A DNA stretch of 64,000 bases from Triplophysa rosa (taxonomy: Eukaryota > Chordata > Actinopteri > Cypriniformes > Nemacheilidae): NCBI RefSeq assembly GCF_024868665.1, contig NC_079898.1, positions 6,768,096 through 6,832,095 of the forward strand, written 5' to 3'. Positions 14,261-27,600 of this stretch are shown here, piece by piece (within the stretch, counting starts at the first letter, position 1; the number at the start of each line of letters is the position of its first letter). Under the pieces are notes generated by a model. The model was not told the DNA's origin. It was given only the letters and a program-made list of their open reading frames with translations, and did no database searches. Made by a program: the position numbers and the translations under genes.

Positions 14261-14510
14261 TCAAATCACTTTTATTATCACATCACCACAGCACAAGTGC
14301 CTTGGTGAGTGAAATTCTTGAGAGCGTGCTCCAGAAAGTGCAGAAACAATTTACCTATAGACAGTACTATTTACTGTACATACTTACAGACTTACACACA
14401 TGACAGATACATATACTCAGTACACACAGTGTACTATTAGACATACTTACAGTTATCAATACACATTATACACCATATGTACACATTCTGCATTATATAC
14501 ACACAATAAT
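14261..14510. repeat. LINE/SINE-type 3' fragment
   Basis: AATCACTTTTATTATCACAT followed by CAGCACAAGTGCCTTGGTGA is a widespread fish retroposon tail sequence. The remainder is AC-rich and degenerate. No reverse transcriptase is left. Confidence 0.6.
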
Positions 14511-15562
14511 ATGCACAACGATACATAGTTTCAGTTTATTGACAAGTGTAATTTTGTTTAGCTACATGTAAAAAAATAGGCTAATAATCTGTACATTTCA
14601 TTATATCATGCATTCAATTTACTGTATATTTTCGTCTATAAAATATCTGTAGATATTTTGTTTGATGTTGTTCTCAGAGTGAAATGAAACAGCACTACAT
14701 ATCTTTTCTTCTGCATTAGCCTTTCCTCACTCCATGGTAAAATATTTAATTCAAAATGTGTAAAAATAAGTACATATGGGGTGGTTTCACAGACAGGGCT
14801 TAAGCCTGTGAAGTAAAACAACTTGCACTGACATATCCTAAAATATATCTGTGCAATTGTTTTGTCTCAAGATGCACACAGTAAAGTGTTTTTAATGACT
14901 TAAATATCCCGTTGTTAAAGAAAAGGGAAACACTCTTATCTAGAATGATTATTGTTATAATTTTGTGTGGTTCAAATCAAGTCATAATTTTGTGTATCAG
15001 TGAAAATGAGCCAGTGGCTTTAATTTATTGTGTTGTTACGTAAAATTACCACTAGATGGTGCAATTTGCCTATGTTTCTATTTTTCTGTAGTCACATGTT
15101 AAAAGATCGAAATGTGATTACAAGTCTAATGATGTTGAAAGTTTCACAAAAAGCAGAGTGAAGTTCCGTGTCTTTATTGAATTTCAACATATCCTAATTT
15201 AAGTAAGGCATAATCCTGGTTTAAACTAATCCCTGTCCAGGACACCGCCCCTAGTATACTTAAACACGCTTTTGAAGATGGTCTGAACGTTTGATTCACA
15301 TACTGTATACATAAAATGTAAAGCTTTAAAAGAGAGTGCAGTTTAAACCATGCAGGTATTGCTAAACAATTTCACTAGAGAGCGCAATTCCCACGGTTTT
15401 CCATTTAAACGAATCTACACTCATTTATTTTTAATCTATTACCAACTGGTAAATGTCGTTTAATAATTGCATATATTTTCAGAAGCTAAAATTCTTTTTT
15501 AAGTTTTAAAAACTAAAAAAAATCAAAGAATGTATTTTAGAATATACCTATTATTATAAGGT
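14511..15562. other. Intergenic, nothing recognised
   Basis: AT-rich DNA with no supported gene or repeat. Confidence 0.5.
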
Positions 15563-15650
15563 ATAGTAAAGTCTGCTTTGGAACAATGCACATTGTGAAA
15601 AGCGCTATATAAATAAAATTTAATTGAATTGAATTGAAAGTGCATTTTGG
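15563..15650 (+). repeat. LINE 3' tail (AAGCGCTATATAAATAAA type)
   Basis: GCTTTGGAACAATGCACATT followed by AAAAGCGCTATATAAATAAA and a TTGAA microsatellite tail. The same tail recurs at 17925-18005, 43440-43545 and 56420-56524. It resembles the 3' end of L2/CR1-clade elements, here only as 5'-truncated stubs. Confidence 0.7.
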
Positions 15651-15717
15651 TAATGATAAGGATTTTTGTTTAATGACGTGTGACGGTAGCAGCTGCCATT
15701 ATAAGATAACTAACAAT

Positions 15718-16160
15718 TTAAAGGGATACTTCACCCAAAAATGAAAATTCTGTCATCATTTACTCACCTTCGAGTTGTTCTAAATGTGTATACATTTCTT
15801 TGTTCTGATGAACACAGAGAAAGATATTTGGAAGAATGCTTATAACCAGACAGATCTCAACACCCATTGACTACCATAGTAGGAAAAAACAATGGTAGTC
15901 AAAAGTGCCCCAGAACTGTTTGCTGTCCTACATTCTTCAAAATATCTTCTTTTGTGTTCAATAGAACAAAAAAAAGATAAACAATTTTTCCTAGTCAAGT
16001 CAATGAGTCAATGGGTGTCGAGATCAGTTTGGTTATAAGCATTCTTCCAAATATCTTTCTCTGTGTTCACCAGAACAAAGACATTTATACACATTTGGAA
16101 CAACTGGACGGTGAGTAAATGATGACAGAATTTTCATTTTTGGGTGAAGTATCCCTTTAA
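15718..16160. mobile_element. Palindromic MITE flanked by TTAA
   Basis: Best copy of the MITE family. TTAA at 15718-15721 is followed by AGGGATACTTCACCCAAAAA; the mirror image GGGTGAAGTATCCCT ends at TTAA 16157-16160. The arms are long, each carrying AAATATCTTTCTCTGTGTTC or its complement, so the element could fold into one hairpin. TTAA targets are used by piggyBac and Kolobok elements. There is no coding sequence. Confidence 0.85.
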
Positions 16161-16477
16161 CTTAGTAAAAATGAAAATTAAATCTGTTGTTTTGTAATAT
16201 TATCACTTATTAAATCTCAGATCAGATGTAAAAAGTCATACAACTTTCCTAAAACTAATTTTTGATTCACATTTCTTTTATAAAATGCGATGAAGGCAGT
16301 ACGCATAAATATCAAATAAACTATTTTTATTAAAAGTCCTCTCTTTTACTTTTATATTAAATATTTATATATTTTGTTTTAATACCAGAAAGATTTGAAA
16401 TATATTCCTTAAAATGTCCAGAAGGTTTTGTCTAATTTACTTATCAATTTATTTTCCGTTGAGTTTATTTGAATCGG

Positions 16478-16916
16478 GCGCATGCGCAGACTGACAAAGA
16501 GCAGACTTCCTCTTCCGTTGTGCTTAAGGCCGCCCTCTGTGAAATGGGTTCTCTGGTGGACTGTTGATGATGTTGGCCCACACGTGTTAAGGGCTTTTGT
16601 GTGTTTTAAAAGAGCCTTAAACCGCATTAACCTCGATTCCCCTCTGTGTTTAATGTGAGTTTGTGAAAGACTCGGCCGGACTCTTCAGTTATCTGTGATT
16701 GTTCGTTGAGAAACTCCATCAACATCTGCAGTGTTAGCAGCAGCAGCAGCTAAGTTACAGTTACCGGCTAACACGCCGGTTTACTCTCAACTAACGGTTA
16801 CTGCACACTGAGATGTGACGACTCCCTACTTCACAAACAAATACTACCTGTGTTTTAAAGTCGGGGTTTTGTCATATTGCTTGTTTGTCTTTCACCGATC
16901 CACATTGCATTTTATC
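16478..16916 (+). promoter_or_regulatory. ppm1g: ppm1g promoter and 5' UTR
   Basis: A perfect palindromic NRF1-type site, GCGCATGCGC (16478-16487), is followed by ETS-like CTTCCTCTTCCG (16506-16517), typical of broadly expressed TATA-less promoters. The rest, to the ATG at 16917, is probably 5' UTR, with an AGC trinucleotide run at about 16736-16750. The transcription start is not determined. Confidence 0.6.
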
Positions 16917-19900
16917 ATGGGGGCTTACTTGTCTCAACCCAACACGGAGAAGAGCACAGGAGACGGCGGGAATAAGTGCATGAGCTATGGGTTCGCGGCC
17001 ATGCAGGGCTGGCGTGTGTCTATGGAGGTAAACACTCGCTTTTAACTCAACATGGTTTATTATATTTAAGTGGGTTATAATGTGAGAGTGTTTTTGTAAG
17101 TGAGTGAAAGTTTGATCTCTTTATAAGAGTCATCAGAGCTGTGTGTGTTTTTGATGTGTAGAATGTGTTATGAATGTATGGTAGGAGGTATTGGCGTCAG
17201 TGACTCTTCTGCTTTGTGTTTCCAGGACGCCCACAATTGCATCCCAGAGCTGGATGATGAAACCGCAATGTTTGCCGTCTATGATGGCCATGGGGGTAAG
17301 CTGAAGAGACTCTTACAAACCACTGCATGTCATATTAATAATAACAAATACCAAATGAATAAAAATGTAAAAGTTCGATTTTAAAATTCCATAAAGATTG
17401 GTTGTTATTAAATGCAAGCTTTACAAACTGTACTTTTGCTATAATAAGAGTCTGTGTTTCCCCAGGTGAGGAGGTTGCCTTGTATTGCTCCAAATACTTG
17501 CCAGACATTATTAAAGAGCAGAAGACGTATAAGGACGGAAAGCTGCAAAAGGTTACTTGTCTCTGTCAGTTTTTTGTTGATGCACGTGTCTGAGTTCCTA
17601 TTAGGTTTGAAGTCAACCTGAGTTCCTATTTACCTGTTCAGAAGTCATATGAAATGTATCGTTTATGCTCATTCTTAGGCTCTTGAAGATGCATTCCTCG
17701 CTATAGACAGCAGAATCACCACAGAGGAAGTTATCAAGGAGCTTGTTCAGATAGCTGGTCGTCCTCAGGAAGAAACTGAAAAAGTAGCGGAAGAAGATGA
17801 TGGTTTGTATTCTGTCATCGGGTTTGTAATGTGCATGCATGCATTAGATATTATTTATTATAATGATCTTGCTTGGTCTATAAACACCATGCACTGTGCT
17901 GTGTTTTACCTTTCTGTGTTTTTCTTATTTGCTCCTGTAAAGCTGCTTTGGAACAATGCACATTGTGAAAAGCGCTATATAACTAAAATTGAATTGAATT
18001 GAATGCATTCCATCTTCTACCCTCTTTACATCACATGCTAGCCTGAAGTTTTCCTACCTTCCTTTATCCACATAGAGGAAATGAAATGTAACATGTTGCT
18101 TATTGCTCTTCTCCACAGTTGACAATGAAGAGGCTGCTCTACTGCATGAAGAAGCCACCATGACAATCGAGGAGCTGCTTGTCCGCTACGGCCAAAACCT
18201 GAACAAAATGGGCAAAAAGGCCTGTCAGGATTCCTCTAAACAGTGCGAGGATGGAGAGAAGACTCACGCAGAGAAGGGAATCAATGGCGAGGTGGAATCT
18301 GGGGCTCCTGAAGCTGACAGCAATGGGAAGGAGAAAGCAGCCGGTGCTGGAGATGCAGCTGAAGGCTCTAAGATGAGGGCCTGTAGAAGAGCGGCGGCCT
18401 CCGGCGGCAGCAGTAGCTCTTCTTCTGAAGGATCTTCTAATAAGTCTGGATCAACTGGAGATGCTGGTCCATCCTGCTCTTCTTCTGCTGCTCCTGCTCC
18501 AGGAAGTGCCAAGTCCAAGTTTTTCGAGGACAGCGAAGAGTCGGAGGAGGGAGAAGAGGAAGAGGAGGGTAGCGATGAAGAGGTGAGGGTGGAAGAGTTT
18601 AGCTTAAACGTCCTGAGATTCTTGTTCCAACGAAGCAGATTTTTTCATTTGCAAAAACTCTCTTGACCTTAAACTTGGCTTGCGGTGTCGTACGTTTGAC
18701 TCGTCCAATAGGACTGCAGTGAGGAGGATGGCGAGAACAGCAGTGAGAATGATGATGAGGATGACACGGAAGAAGGTGAGGAAGAGGACACTGACGAAGA
18801 GGAGGAAATGTGCTTGCCTGGCATGGATGGAAAAGAAGAGGTAAGAATGTGTTGTGTGGAGTTGCACAGCACCTTTAAAACTGGATCATGTAAAATATTT
18901 ATCACATTAAAATAAAAATTAATTTGATGATGGACACATGTTTCTTTATTTTGCAGCCGGGTTCAGACAGCGGGACAACAGCTGTAGTTGCTCTCATTCG
19001 GGGAAAGCAGCTCATAGTGGCCAACGCTGGAGACTCCAGATGTGTCGTGTCTGAAAAAGGAAAAGCTGTGGACATGTCGTATGACCACAAACCTGAGGAT
19101 GAGCTGGAGCTAGCCAGAATAAAGAACGCTGGCGGGAAGGTGACGATGGATGGCCGCGTCAACGGAGGACTCAACCTATCCAGAGCTATCGGTAGCTACA
19201 TATTACAGTGCTTAATTTTATTTATTACACGGCTCGTTGGAATGCTTGATTTTGATTGGCCAGTCCTGACATTTGCTAGTTCGTTATTCCCAGATAACAA
19301 CTGCTCATAATTGATAACACACGGTAACCCGGATGCGGCAAATCATTTTGACAGGTTTTTTTCACAAATTAAGTATAAATATGTCTTTTAATGACATATG
19401 TGACATGATATTTATAAGTGACTAAACCAAATTGCCTGTTTGTGCTATTTGAACATCGTTTCCTACCTTAAAGCCAAAATTAAGCGGCTTTTTCTCGCGG
19501 AAGGTCTGTAAAAATTGGTTGATAAAATATTTCAATTTCACATTTCATGTCCAGTTTTTTTCTCATGTGGCGAGTAGCCGTGTAATAAGCAGGATAATAT
19601 ACAAGCAGCCGGCTGTTATCGTGAAATAAGCACTCCTCAGTGTGATGCATGACCTTCTGCTTCGCGGCGGTTCCTGATCACACTGTCTGGGCTTATTTCT
19701 GCGATAACAACCTGCTGCCTGTACATTATCCCTTACTTATTGTGTCTCTCCTTATTGTTTACATGCATTCATGTGTGTTTTAGGTGATCACTTTTATAAA
19801 AGAAACAAGAATCTTCCCCCAGCGGAACAGATGATCTCTGCTCTACCTGACGTCAAAGTTCTGACATTCAATGAGGACCATGAGTTCATGGTTATCGCAT

Positions 19901-20537
19901 GTGACGGCATCTGGTAAGATGGACAAAAATAAAGAGCAGAACTATATCACATTGCGATTGTAAGTGTTTAATGCATTTTTCTAACTCTGTTTAAGGCTGT
20001 TTTTCTTCACTTAGACATGCTGATGGATGTCATGATGCTGTTTGTTTACTATGTATCATGTGGTTTCTAGTATAACGAATATCTGACTTTCTGTTTTAAG
20101 GAATGTAATGAGCAGTCAGGAGGTGGTGGACTTCGTAAATGAGAGACTCAAAACAGATGCTGGTAAAGACAGGCCCCTGACTGCCATTATTGAGGAGGTA
20201 AGCACTGATTCTTTCACTAGTCGTGTGGAAATAATTGTGTTGTCATGTCTGTTGCGAACCCGCATTTTTGAAGTGTTGCTATTAACAGACCAATAACCAA
20301 AATGAAACCAGTGAATTTTCTAAGAGGTGTTACTTGTTTGCCGTCTAGCTGCTGGACCACTGCCTAGCACCAGACACATCAGGGGACGGCACAGGATGTG
20401 ACAACATGACCTGTATCATCATCACCTTCTCTCCACACCTCGCGTGCAACGTGGCCGAGTGCAGCAAGAAGAGGAAAGCGGACGAAACCGCCGCAGAGGA
20501 GAACGGCAGCGACAGCAAAAAACCCAAAACTGAATAA
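16917..20537 (+). CDS. ppm1g: Protein phosphatase 1G (PP2C family)
   Basis: Metal-dependent Ser/Thr phosphatase of the PPM/PP2C family; the known protein is nuclear and linked to spliceosome and histone dephosphorylation. Ten coding exons join in phase: 16917-17027, 17226-17295, 17466-17551, 17679-17802, 18119-18582, 18712-18840, 18957-19191, 19784-19913, 20101-20197, 20349-20537, all with GT-AG borders. The 544 codons plus stop compare with about 546 in human. Visible motifs: MGAYLSQP start (possible N-myristoylation, as in the family), metal-site DGHGG at 57-61, the PPM1G-specific acidic/serine-rich insert at about 130-328, GSDSGTTA at 330-337, NAGDSR at 351-356, [14 protein letters not shown] at 447-450, GCDNMT near 498 and a basic KKRK tail. 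All expected metal ligands are present, so it looks intact. Confidence 0.96.
17925..18005 (+). repeat. LINE 3' tail in ppm1g intron 4
   Basis: TGTAAAGCTGCTTTGGAACA, then AAAAGCGCTATATAACTAAA and a TTGAA tail: a 5'-truncated retroposon stub in the sense orientation of the host gene. Confidence 0.7.
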
Positions 20538-21400
20538 CACTGCAGTTCTGATATTTCAAGGACACTTTCCCCTTTGAATTCAGACCACAAGGGAAAATTT
20601 TAAGTATAGCTCCCTGAGAAAGAGCATTTTAGTTTTAAACCCTTCAAAAAACTGTCAATCAGCCATTTTGTTCTTTGTTCGGATTGGTTTAGCAGGTCTG
20701 TCTACTATTGATAAGGGATTGATCACAGCTGTATGGTAGCAAAGGTAATGTCTCCTGGTGTACTGTCTAGGCCATCATACGCTTGTGTATGTACATACTG
20801 TTTTTCCCAACTTTTTTCTTTATAATAGTGGATCAATTGTGAGTATTTGTGACCTTTTCTCTGGACACCAGTATGAATTGATAAAATCATTTTTTTTTAA
20901 TAATGTGATGACTGAGATGCTGGTATGTTTCCCTGATAAAGTCATTGGATATATCTAGAGAGTTAAAATGCTCTCCAGAATGAAATCGCACTGACATTCC
21001 TTTCGCCATTGTTTTATGCTTGCGAGTAACAGATTACAGTTTTTTCATTGTCGTATTGAACCCTTGCGTCTAAAAGAGCATCTTTTGCATTTTAAGAGCT
21101 TGGCTCCTGAAGTTAAGGCTTACATTGGGATCAGCGCCTTAAATTGTAGAATCATTTCAGTCATGAAGTATACTTCATACAGTTACAAAGTACAAACGTC
21201 CTCACTGCAGAAGGAGAGTTTTCCATTCAGTCTTGAAGCATCCATCTAATTCATTAAGGTTTATATACGGCGTATTTTGGAATATATATTTTGGTACTTT
21301 TTCAAAACATCTTTGTGGCTTGTAGAGGGAAACGAAACGTCATTGCTCAGAATTACAGCTTTTTTTTCTTAATCAATAAACACGTGGAAACAAATACCAC
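20538..21400 (+). other. ppm1g: ppm1g 3' UTR with poly(A) signal
   Basis: The stop at 20535-20537 is followed by about 840 bp of AT-rich sequence ending near a canonical AATAAA at 21375-21380. No other gene is seen here. 21400-21900 shows nothing recognisable. Confidence 0.6.
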
Positions 21401-21901
21401 TTCATTGTGTTTCTTGTGGGTGATACGCCATATTAAAATAGACCCCATATTTATTTAACTATCGTGCATTTAAATCTGCAGTTAGCAAGTGTTTTTCTCG
21501 TTGCTGGTTATGACTCGTGTATTAATAATTATAAGATTGGTCAAGCACAAGCAACATCAACCACCCAAATCAACCAATGTCATGTGTGGTGTCAAGTTTT
21601 ATTTAAACTAAACATCTCAATCATGAACAAATATTCCTATCTATCCAAATAACCAAAAATCCATGTTGACAAAGTTAATATGTTCCGGTGCACTTTTAAA
21701 GAATCGTTTTTTCATACAATAGTAGCTAAAACGGACCTAATAATTTAAATGTTTTGTTGGTATTTCTTATTTATATATAATATCTTATACTGACCACTTA
21801 TGATCAGAAAATGACAAAACCTCACAAAAACATATTGCAGACAAAATATAAATGGTGATTATTATTTAGGTCTACCAGACTTCATTCAATAGAGCCTTCA
21901 T

Positions 21902-23679
21902 TCACCACAGTGGAGCACGTCTAAGCATCCCCTCCCAGCAATAAGATTCAGCCGTCTGAAATAAATGGAAGGTAAACAGGCATTTTAAACATCTGATATC
22001 AACTGATATTGTCATACGTTTACAATTATAATAAACTAAATAATAATAAATAATTTATAATAAAATAAATAATAAACCTAATTTATAAATAAAATGTATA
22101 AATTAAAATATTCTGGCACAGCAGATTGCTATACTTATTCTTTATAGTTATGATTTGCAGTAATAGTTGTGTTGAATGAATGTCTTCATTGTATGTACAG
22201 TATTTACCTGCATTCTTTTGTGAAGAAACGCCAACTTTTGATTCAGTAACTCAATATCCTGTGATAAAAAGACAAATATTGTTTTTATTATTTTTATATA
22301 CTGTATAATAACACAATATAATATAATACGAGTCAATATATCAAGTTTACCGTTGACATCTTTTCATGGTGTTTTTGTTTGACTTGAGGCAACAGATCTT
22401 CTAATCTTTCAATCTAAAAACCACACCAAACATTTAAAGACAGTCATTTGAAATGGTAAATTTGCTTAAACCTTAAAGCATTCATTTGTGTCAATCATCT
22501 TACTCTTTTCACAATGCTCTGTAGTCGTGGCTTCATTGTTTTATTGATCACAGTCATAGGGATACTTCTGGGTCTTGGATTAACTGTTCATGAGAAAAAT
22601 CAATGTCACTGTTTTGATCATGTAATAATGCTGTTCTAAAAAATAACACACAAATTATTGTATTGTTACTTGAGTTATCATACCATGCTGGTAGTTTTTG
22701 ACTACTTCAAGGACATACGGCCTAGAGCAGGTATAAAGAAAAAGGAAATATTACATTTACACATAATGTCCACATTTACTATTTCTTAAAATTGAACATT
22801 TGCTAAAAATGATGACTATGAATGATGAATGACTATGAATGACTATGAATGATGACCAAGACAAGACATCTGACATTATATCCAAACTTACATTTGTTTG
22901 CTGTTTGGAGTCATCCTGCAGTTTAAAGGTATTAAACATCCATGATTATTTCTGATCTGAAAATTGATTTCAAAGTCATTCAATGTGACTTTATATAGGA
23001 TAGATCATTTAAAGACATCACGATCTTTATCCTATTATAAACTTATACATGCACCAAGATACCTTAAATGTTGTCTGAGACGCATCAAGCCTGAAAGAAT
23101 GAGCCAATATCTGTCAGGAGATAGAACAGCATTCTTCAAAATAACTTCTTATGTGATTTGCAGAAGAAACTCATTCAGGTTTGAAATGACATGAGGATGA
23201 ATAAATTATGACAGAATTTTTATTTCCTACGGAACTATCCGGTTATTACAAATGTTAAATGTCAATATCCAACCCAGCAACTGAATAAAAACATACTTGT
23301 GTTACAGTGGCTACATTTGCATCACTTGGAATATGCACCTCTCGCAAGGCTGTGGTCCTGCCATCTGCAAAATAACAGATTTTGTTAGTGTATAAAATAT
23401 CTTTACATTCAAATTCAGTCAGCACAAAGTCAATGCAATAGTTATTAAATGCTATAATCAAAACTATATTATTTTTAGAAATAGCTGAATGTGTCTTTCC
23501 TCTGTGTTATAGCCAGCTTGTGTCTTGTGCCGTCAGTTGCACCTGTTGCTGAATATTTTGAATTTAGCAGAAGTAGTCTTAAGACAAAATGATCGTCTAC
23601 AGTCATTTTAGGTTGAAAATAGGATTTGTCTTCATAAATAGAGATTTTAACTCTTTTAAAATTCTGTTCCAATGCAAAC
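21902..23679 (-). CDS. Unrecognised coiled-coil protein, micro-exon gene (5' end uncertain)
   Basis: Reading the minus strand, eight small exons join in phase: 23543-23679 (or from an ATG at 23606), 23297-23364, 22892-22956, 22684-22721, 22504-22583, 22351-22413, 22208-22258 and 21902-21955 with a TGA stop. Each has AG before and GT after. From the ATG at 23606 the product is about 160 aa. The N-terminal part contains REVHIPSDANVATVTQ; the middle has PYVLEVVKNYQH. The C-terminal half, after PRPRSIPMTVINKTMKPRLQ, is amphipathic with heptad-like Leu spacing (IERLEDLLPQVKQKHHEKM, then DIELLNQKLAFLHKRMQ), suggesting a coiled coil. I do not recognise the family. The acceptor before 23679 implies a further upstream exon that I could not place with matching phase. 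It lies head to head with apmap. Confidence 0.65.
23100..23245. mobile_element. MITE half copy in an intron
   Basis: TTCTTCAAAATAACTTCTTA and TGACAGAATTTTTATTTCCT match one arm of the 15718-16160 family. It lies between two exons of the coiled-coil gene. Confidence 0.55.
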
Positions 23680-24635
23680 CTGCTCAGGTTGCCATAGCAA
23701 CCTGGATGCTACAGGGTCACTATCTACCTAAAAGCAATTTAACGTTAAACAGATCGTTCACAAAAAACAGCAGACTAACCATTGAGATCAAGCCTCTTCA
23801 GAGCAATCCAAACTGTATTATGAGTGTTTTCAGTAAAAACTGCCATTAAAGCAATTGGCATACAGCTCCACTGACCACAGACAGACCAACCAGAGCTCGA
23901 GCCAGTTTTAACCAGCAGTGTGAAGGCAGCAACTTTAAACCAGTATTTAACCTAGTTCAATTTCATAACTAAAGTCACAACAATATCAACAACAAAAAAA
24001 GACAATGGAAACTTAATCAATTAAAAAAACAAATTCTCCAAAAAATAAATCTTAAAAAATCGTTCTCTTATAATTAGGAAAGAAAAACAAGGCAGTATAA
24101 AACTAGGATAGAAAAATAATTTTGCTTAAAAATTAGCTTCCTTGCCCCACAACATATGCTTATATTGTAAAGCAGTCATTTTTATATTATGAAAATAACA
24201 TGTTAATTAAATATATTAATGTTAAATAAATAAAAAATATTAGTAAATGTAAATAATAAAATAATTGTAATAAAACGAAATAATTTATCAAATGATTCTT
24301 TCGACAAGTCATATGTTCATTATAACGCGCCCCACAGGACTTTAGATTTTAGTTAAAATCGTTTACAGAATCTTTAAACATGATGTTGTGACTGTTCAAG
24401 ACTTTTAACTTGAAAAACGACTAGTGTCACGCTCACATTGAAGCTGTCAGTCACGTCGTTGTTGCTTTCTTACTGCTGCTGTCGGGAGCGCGCAGGTTTC
24501 TCTTGCGCGTCATGGACTGAACTGCAGTGTAGTTGGATACATTTCTAGTTTGGTGGAGTAACGTTTAATGATTCATATGTTTCCGTGAACAAAGCTGTGA
24601 AACTGCAAGAAAGGAGACAAAATCAGACGAGCAGC
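23680..24635. promoter_or_regulatory. Shared intergenic/promoter region, apmap and the minus-strand gene
   Basis: The two genes diverge from this roughly 1-kb interval. The distal part (24000-24330) is very AT-rich. From about 24430 it becomes CpG-containing (TCACGTCG, GGGAGCGCGCAGG, TTGCGCGTC), fitting a promoter and 5' UTR for apmap, whose ATG is at 24636. Bidirectional use is inferred from gene orientation only. Confidence 0.45.
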
Positions 24636-27600
24636 ATGAATGAGCCCGAGGGACTGCGCTTCCGGAGGTTAAACAAACCTCAGATCATCACCGACGAAAC
24701 CCATGAACCCCAGCACAAAGCCACAGGGTGAGACCCACATTGCCTTTATATTATATATCTCGCGCATTTGTATTATGAATGTGCGTGTAAAGCAAAGCTT
24801 GTCTAAGGCACTGATGTGTCAGTTTATGTTTTATGGGGTGTATATGTTAATTGATTCATTGCAGCACGTACAGTGGGAAGGTGTTTCGTGTGACATTACT
24901 CACACTCGTGGCTTTCCTGCTCTTGCCACTGCTGGTGGTGGTCTTCATCTTAGAGTCTCCTATTCAACCAGAGGCGTTCAGGTGAGCACAAACACCATAA
25001 ACCACCATAAACATGCACTGACATAATACAAAAATAATACACAGGGTATTCAGGGCTATATGGAGATTTCTGTTTATATTAACCTTAGTTGTAAAATGTG
25101 CATCTTCATTACAGCGATTTAAAATGTACAGTATTTATGTACAACTTCATTTGTATCGCTGTGACCTGAGGTAACTTACAGCAGAAGCTGTAATGTCATT
25201 ACTTACGCAATGATAAGTATGCACGTGCAGAGAGGATACAGTTAGTACACTGTGTCTCAGATAGCTGTAGACATTCTGTTTGACTCAGTTATTGCTAAAT
25301 GCCTTCCTGGCAGGCAGCATCATTTTATTGCAAAATACCTCAACTGTCAAGCTGGAAACGCACGTTTTTCAAGAAGTAGATATAGAATGTTAAATAATAC
25401 TTAAGTGTAAAAATGAAAATATTAAGTGGCTACAATGACATGGATGTCAAGGATAAATAAATGATGAGAATTAAAAAAAAAATATATTTTTCCATGTGAA
25501 CATTATAGTCCTTTTGAATTTGATCATTCTGGTAGCCACGATTTTGAGTATTTCTCTTAAAGGAATAAAATTCTGTCATTATTTACACACCATAATGCGG
25601 TTTTCAAATTTTTGGATCTTGTGTTTGAATTGCATTTGTATGATTTCTTTCCTGCAACACAAAAAGGACGTTTTAAAAGCTGTTTCCATGTTATTTCCAT
25701 ACAATTGCTATGAATGGGGACTAATGCTTCATACTATGTGTGTGCCAACCAGTGGCCTGTCCCATACATATGACAGCTCTGTGTGACAAACAGACTGAAA
25801 TTAAAGTTTGTAAACATCTTGAAATCTGTCATAGCTCTCCTTAAAATACAAATATCAAGGTGAGTCCATGAGAGAAGCAGTAATGTCAGATTCATAATTG
25901 AATCCTTCTTTTGAGTTGAATTTTGACCAAAAATCAGATGGTCTGGTTTACGAAATCAGTTCAGTTTGCTCAAAAATTCACCCTTATGTGGCTTCAGAAA
26001 ACCTGAAATTGCATGTGTAAAAGTTTATAATACTTCTGTGGTGTATTTGCATTCTTTACGAAGCTCGAAAGCTTCAGTTTAAGTAAAAGATCGTCTGTCC
26101 AGAATAATATTCAAAACTTCCCTTTTTGTGTTTGTGTTCTTATTTTATGGCTGACCTGTCCCTTTAACTTTCTCATTTCTCTTCATCTTTTTATTCTGCG
26201 TCAATGGTTAATAATTGATGACTGTGGTGTTGATATGTAGGTCATCTCCAGCGTTCAGTGCAGAGCTGAAAGTAAAACATGACTCTTGACCGGTGTTGGG
26301 TGTAACTAGTTACTAAGTAATTAGTTACTGTAATTTAATTACTTTTCCCTTGAAAAAGTAAAGTAAGGGATTACTTTAATTTTTCTGTAATTTAATTAGT
26401 TACTTTTGATGTAATTAAACTAAAACTTAACTGGTCAGTTAAGAATACTACTTTATGTAGTTTAATATTATTTATTTGAATGAATGAAAAGAGCCCTTTC
26501 ATGCCTATCCTTGAATCACTTAACTAATCAAGGTTGAAATAGGATATAGAAAGTAATTAGTAATTAAATACTTGTTGGAGAGAGTAATTTGTAAAGTAAT
26601 CTAATTACACTATTGAATATGTAATTAGTAACTAGTAATTAATTACTTTTTCAGAGTAACTTGCCCAACACTGCTCTTGACTGATGTCCATTTTTTTCTC
26701 CTCTCACTCATTAGTCTGAATGAGCCGCCTGTAATGACGGGCTGTTACGAGCCCAACATTAAACTGAGACAAGCTGAGCGACTGTTTGAGGACCGGCTTA
26801 TCGGCCCAGAATCCATTGCTAACATTGGAGGTCAGTGTTTACACAACAGTTCAGTCAGTAGTTCACCTTTCACCCAGTTTAGATACAGTGTGTGACAGCG
26901 GGCCAAAACAAATGAAAGACGAGTTGACCTTTATTGCGTTATAAATAGCTGTATTTGAGTATTCTTATGCACACACTTCATATTATAAATACTGAGCTTT
27001 CTTTACCCTATATAGGTAAATATAGATATTTTCTCTTTCTCATCTGTAAATCATGCTTGTTTTCTAGATGTTTTGTACACCGGCACGGCTGATGGAAAGA
27101 TTGTGAAAATCGAGGGCAGGAACTTTCATGTGCTAACAACACTTGGCAAGTCACCATGCGGTAAGAGCACAAGACATACCATACTGCTTCCTCAGAGACT
27201 GTGTAACACTGACACAACCTTCATCGACTTTGTCATGTGAAGCATTCAGAGTCTGTGGTTCACTTGCACAAAACATGAATCTTTGTTAATAGACCCAATA
27301 ACTGTAAGGGATGAGGAAATGTAACTGCAACTCTTTCATAAGCTTAGGTTACAATTCAGTTCAAGTACACAAAGGTCATTGTGGAAGTGTCATTTAATGG
27401 GCAGATAAATGCTAAGCTGTTAGCATTTGTATTCTGAAAAAATGCAAATGCGCTTACATGAGGGCTTTTAACAAAATATAGGTAATCTGATCTATTAAAG
27501 ATCTCATGAAATCACTGGACAGGTACAGTTTTCTTGAAAGAATATTTTTGGGGTAAAGGGGAGTGACTTGATTGGTCAAAAATATTGGTGGTGCAGGAAG

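Noticed and set aside
18264..18867. Minus-strand frames opposite ppm1g exons 5-6
   Set aside because: They mirror the acidic/serine-rich codons of the real exon and have no splice signals.
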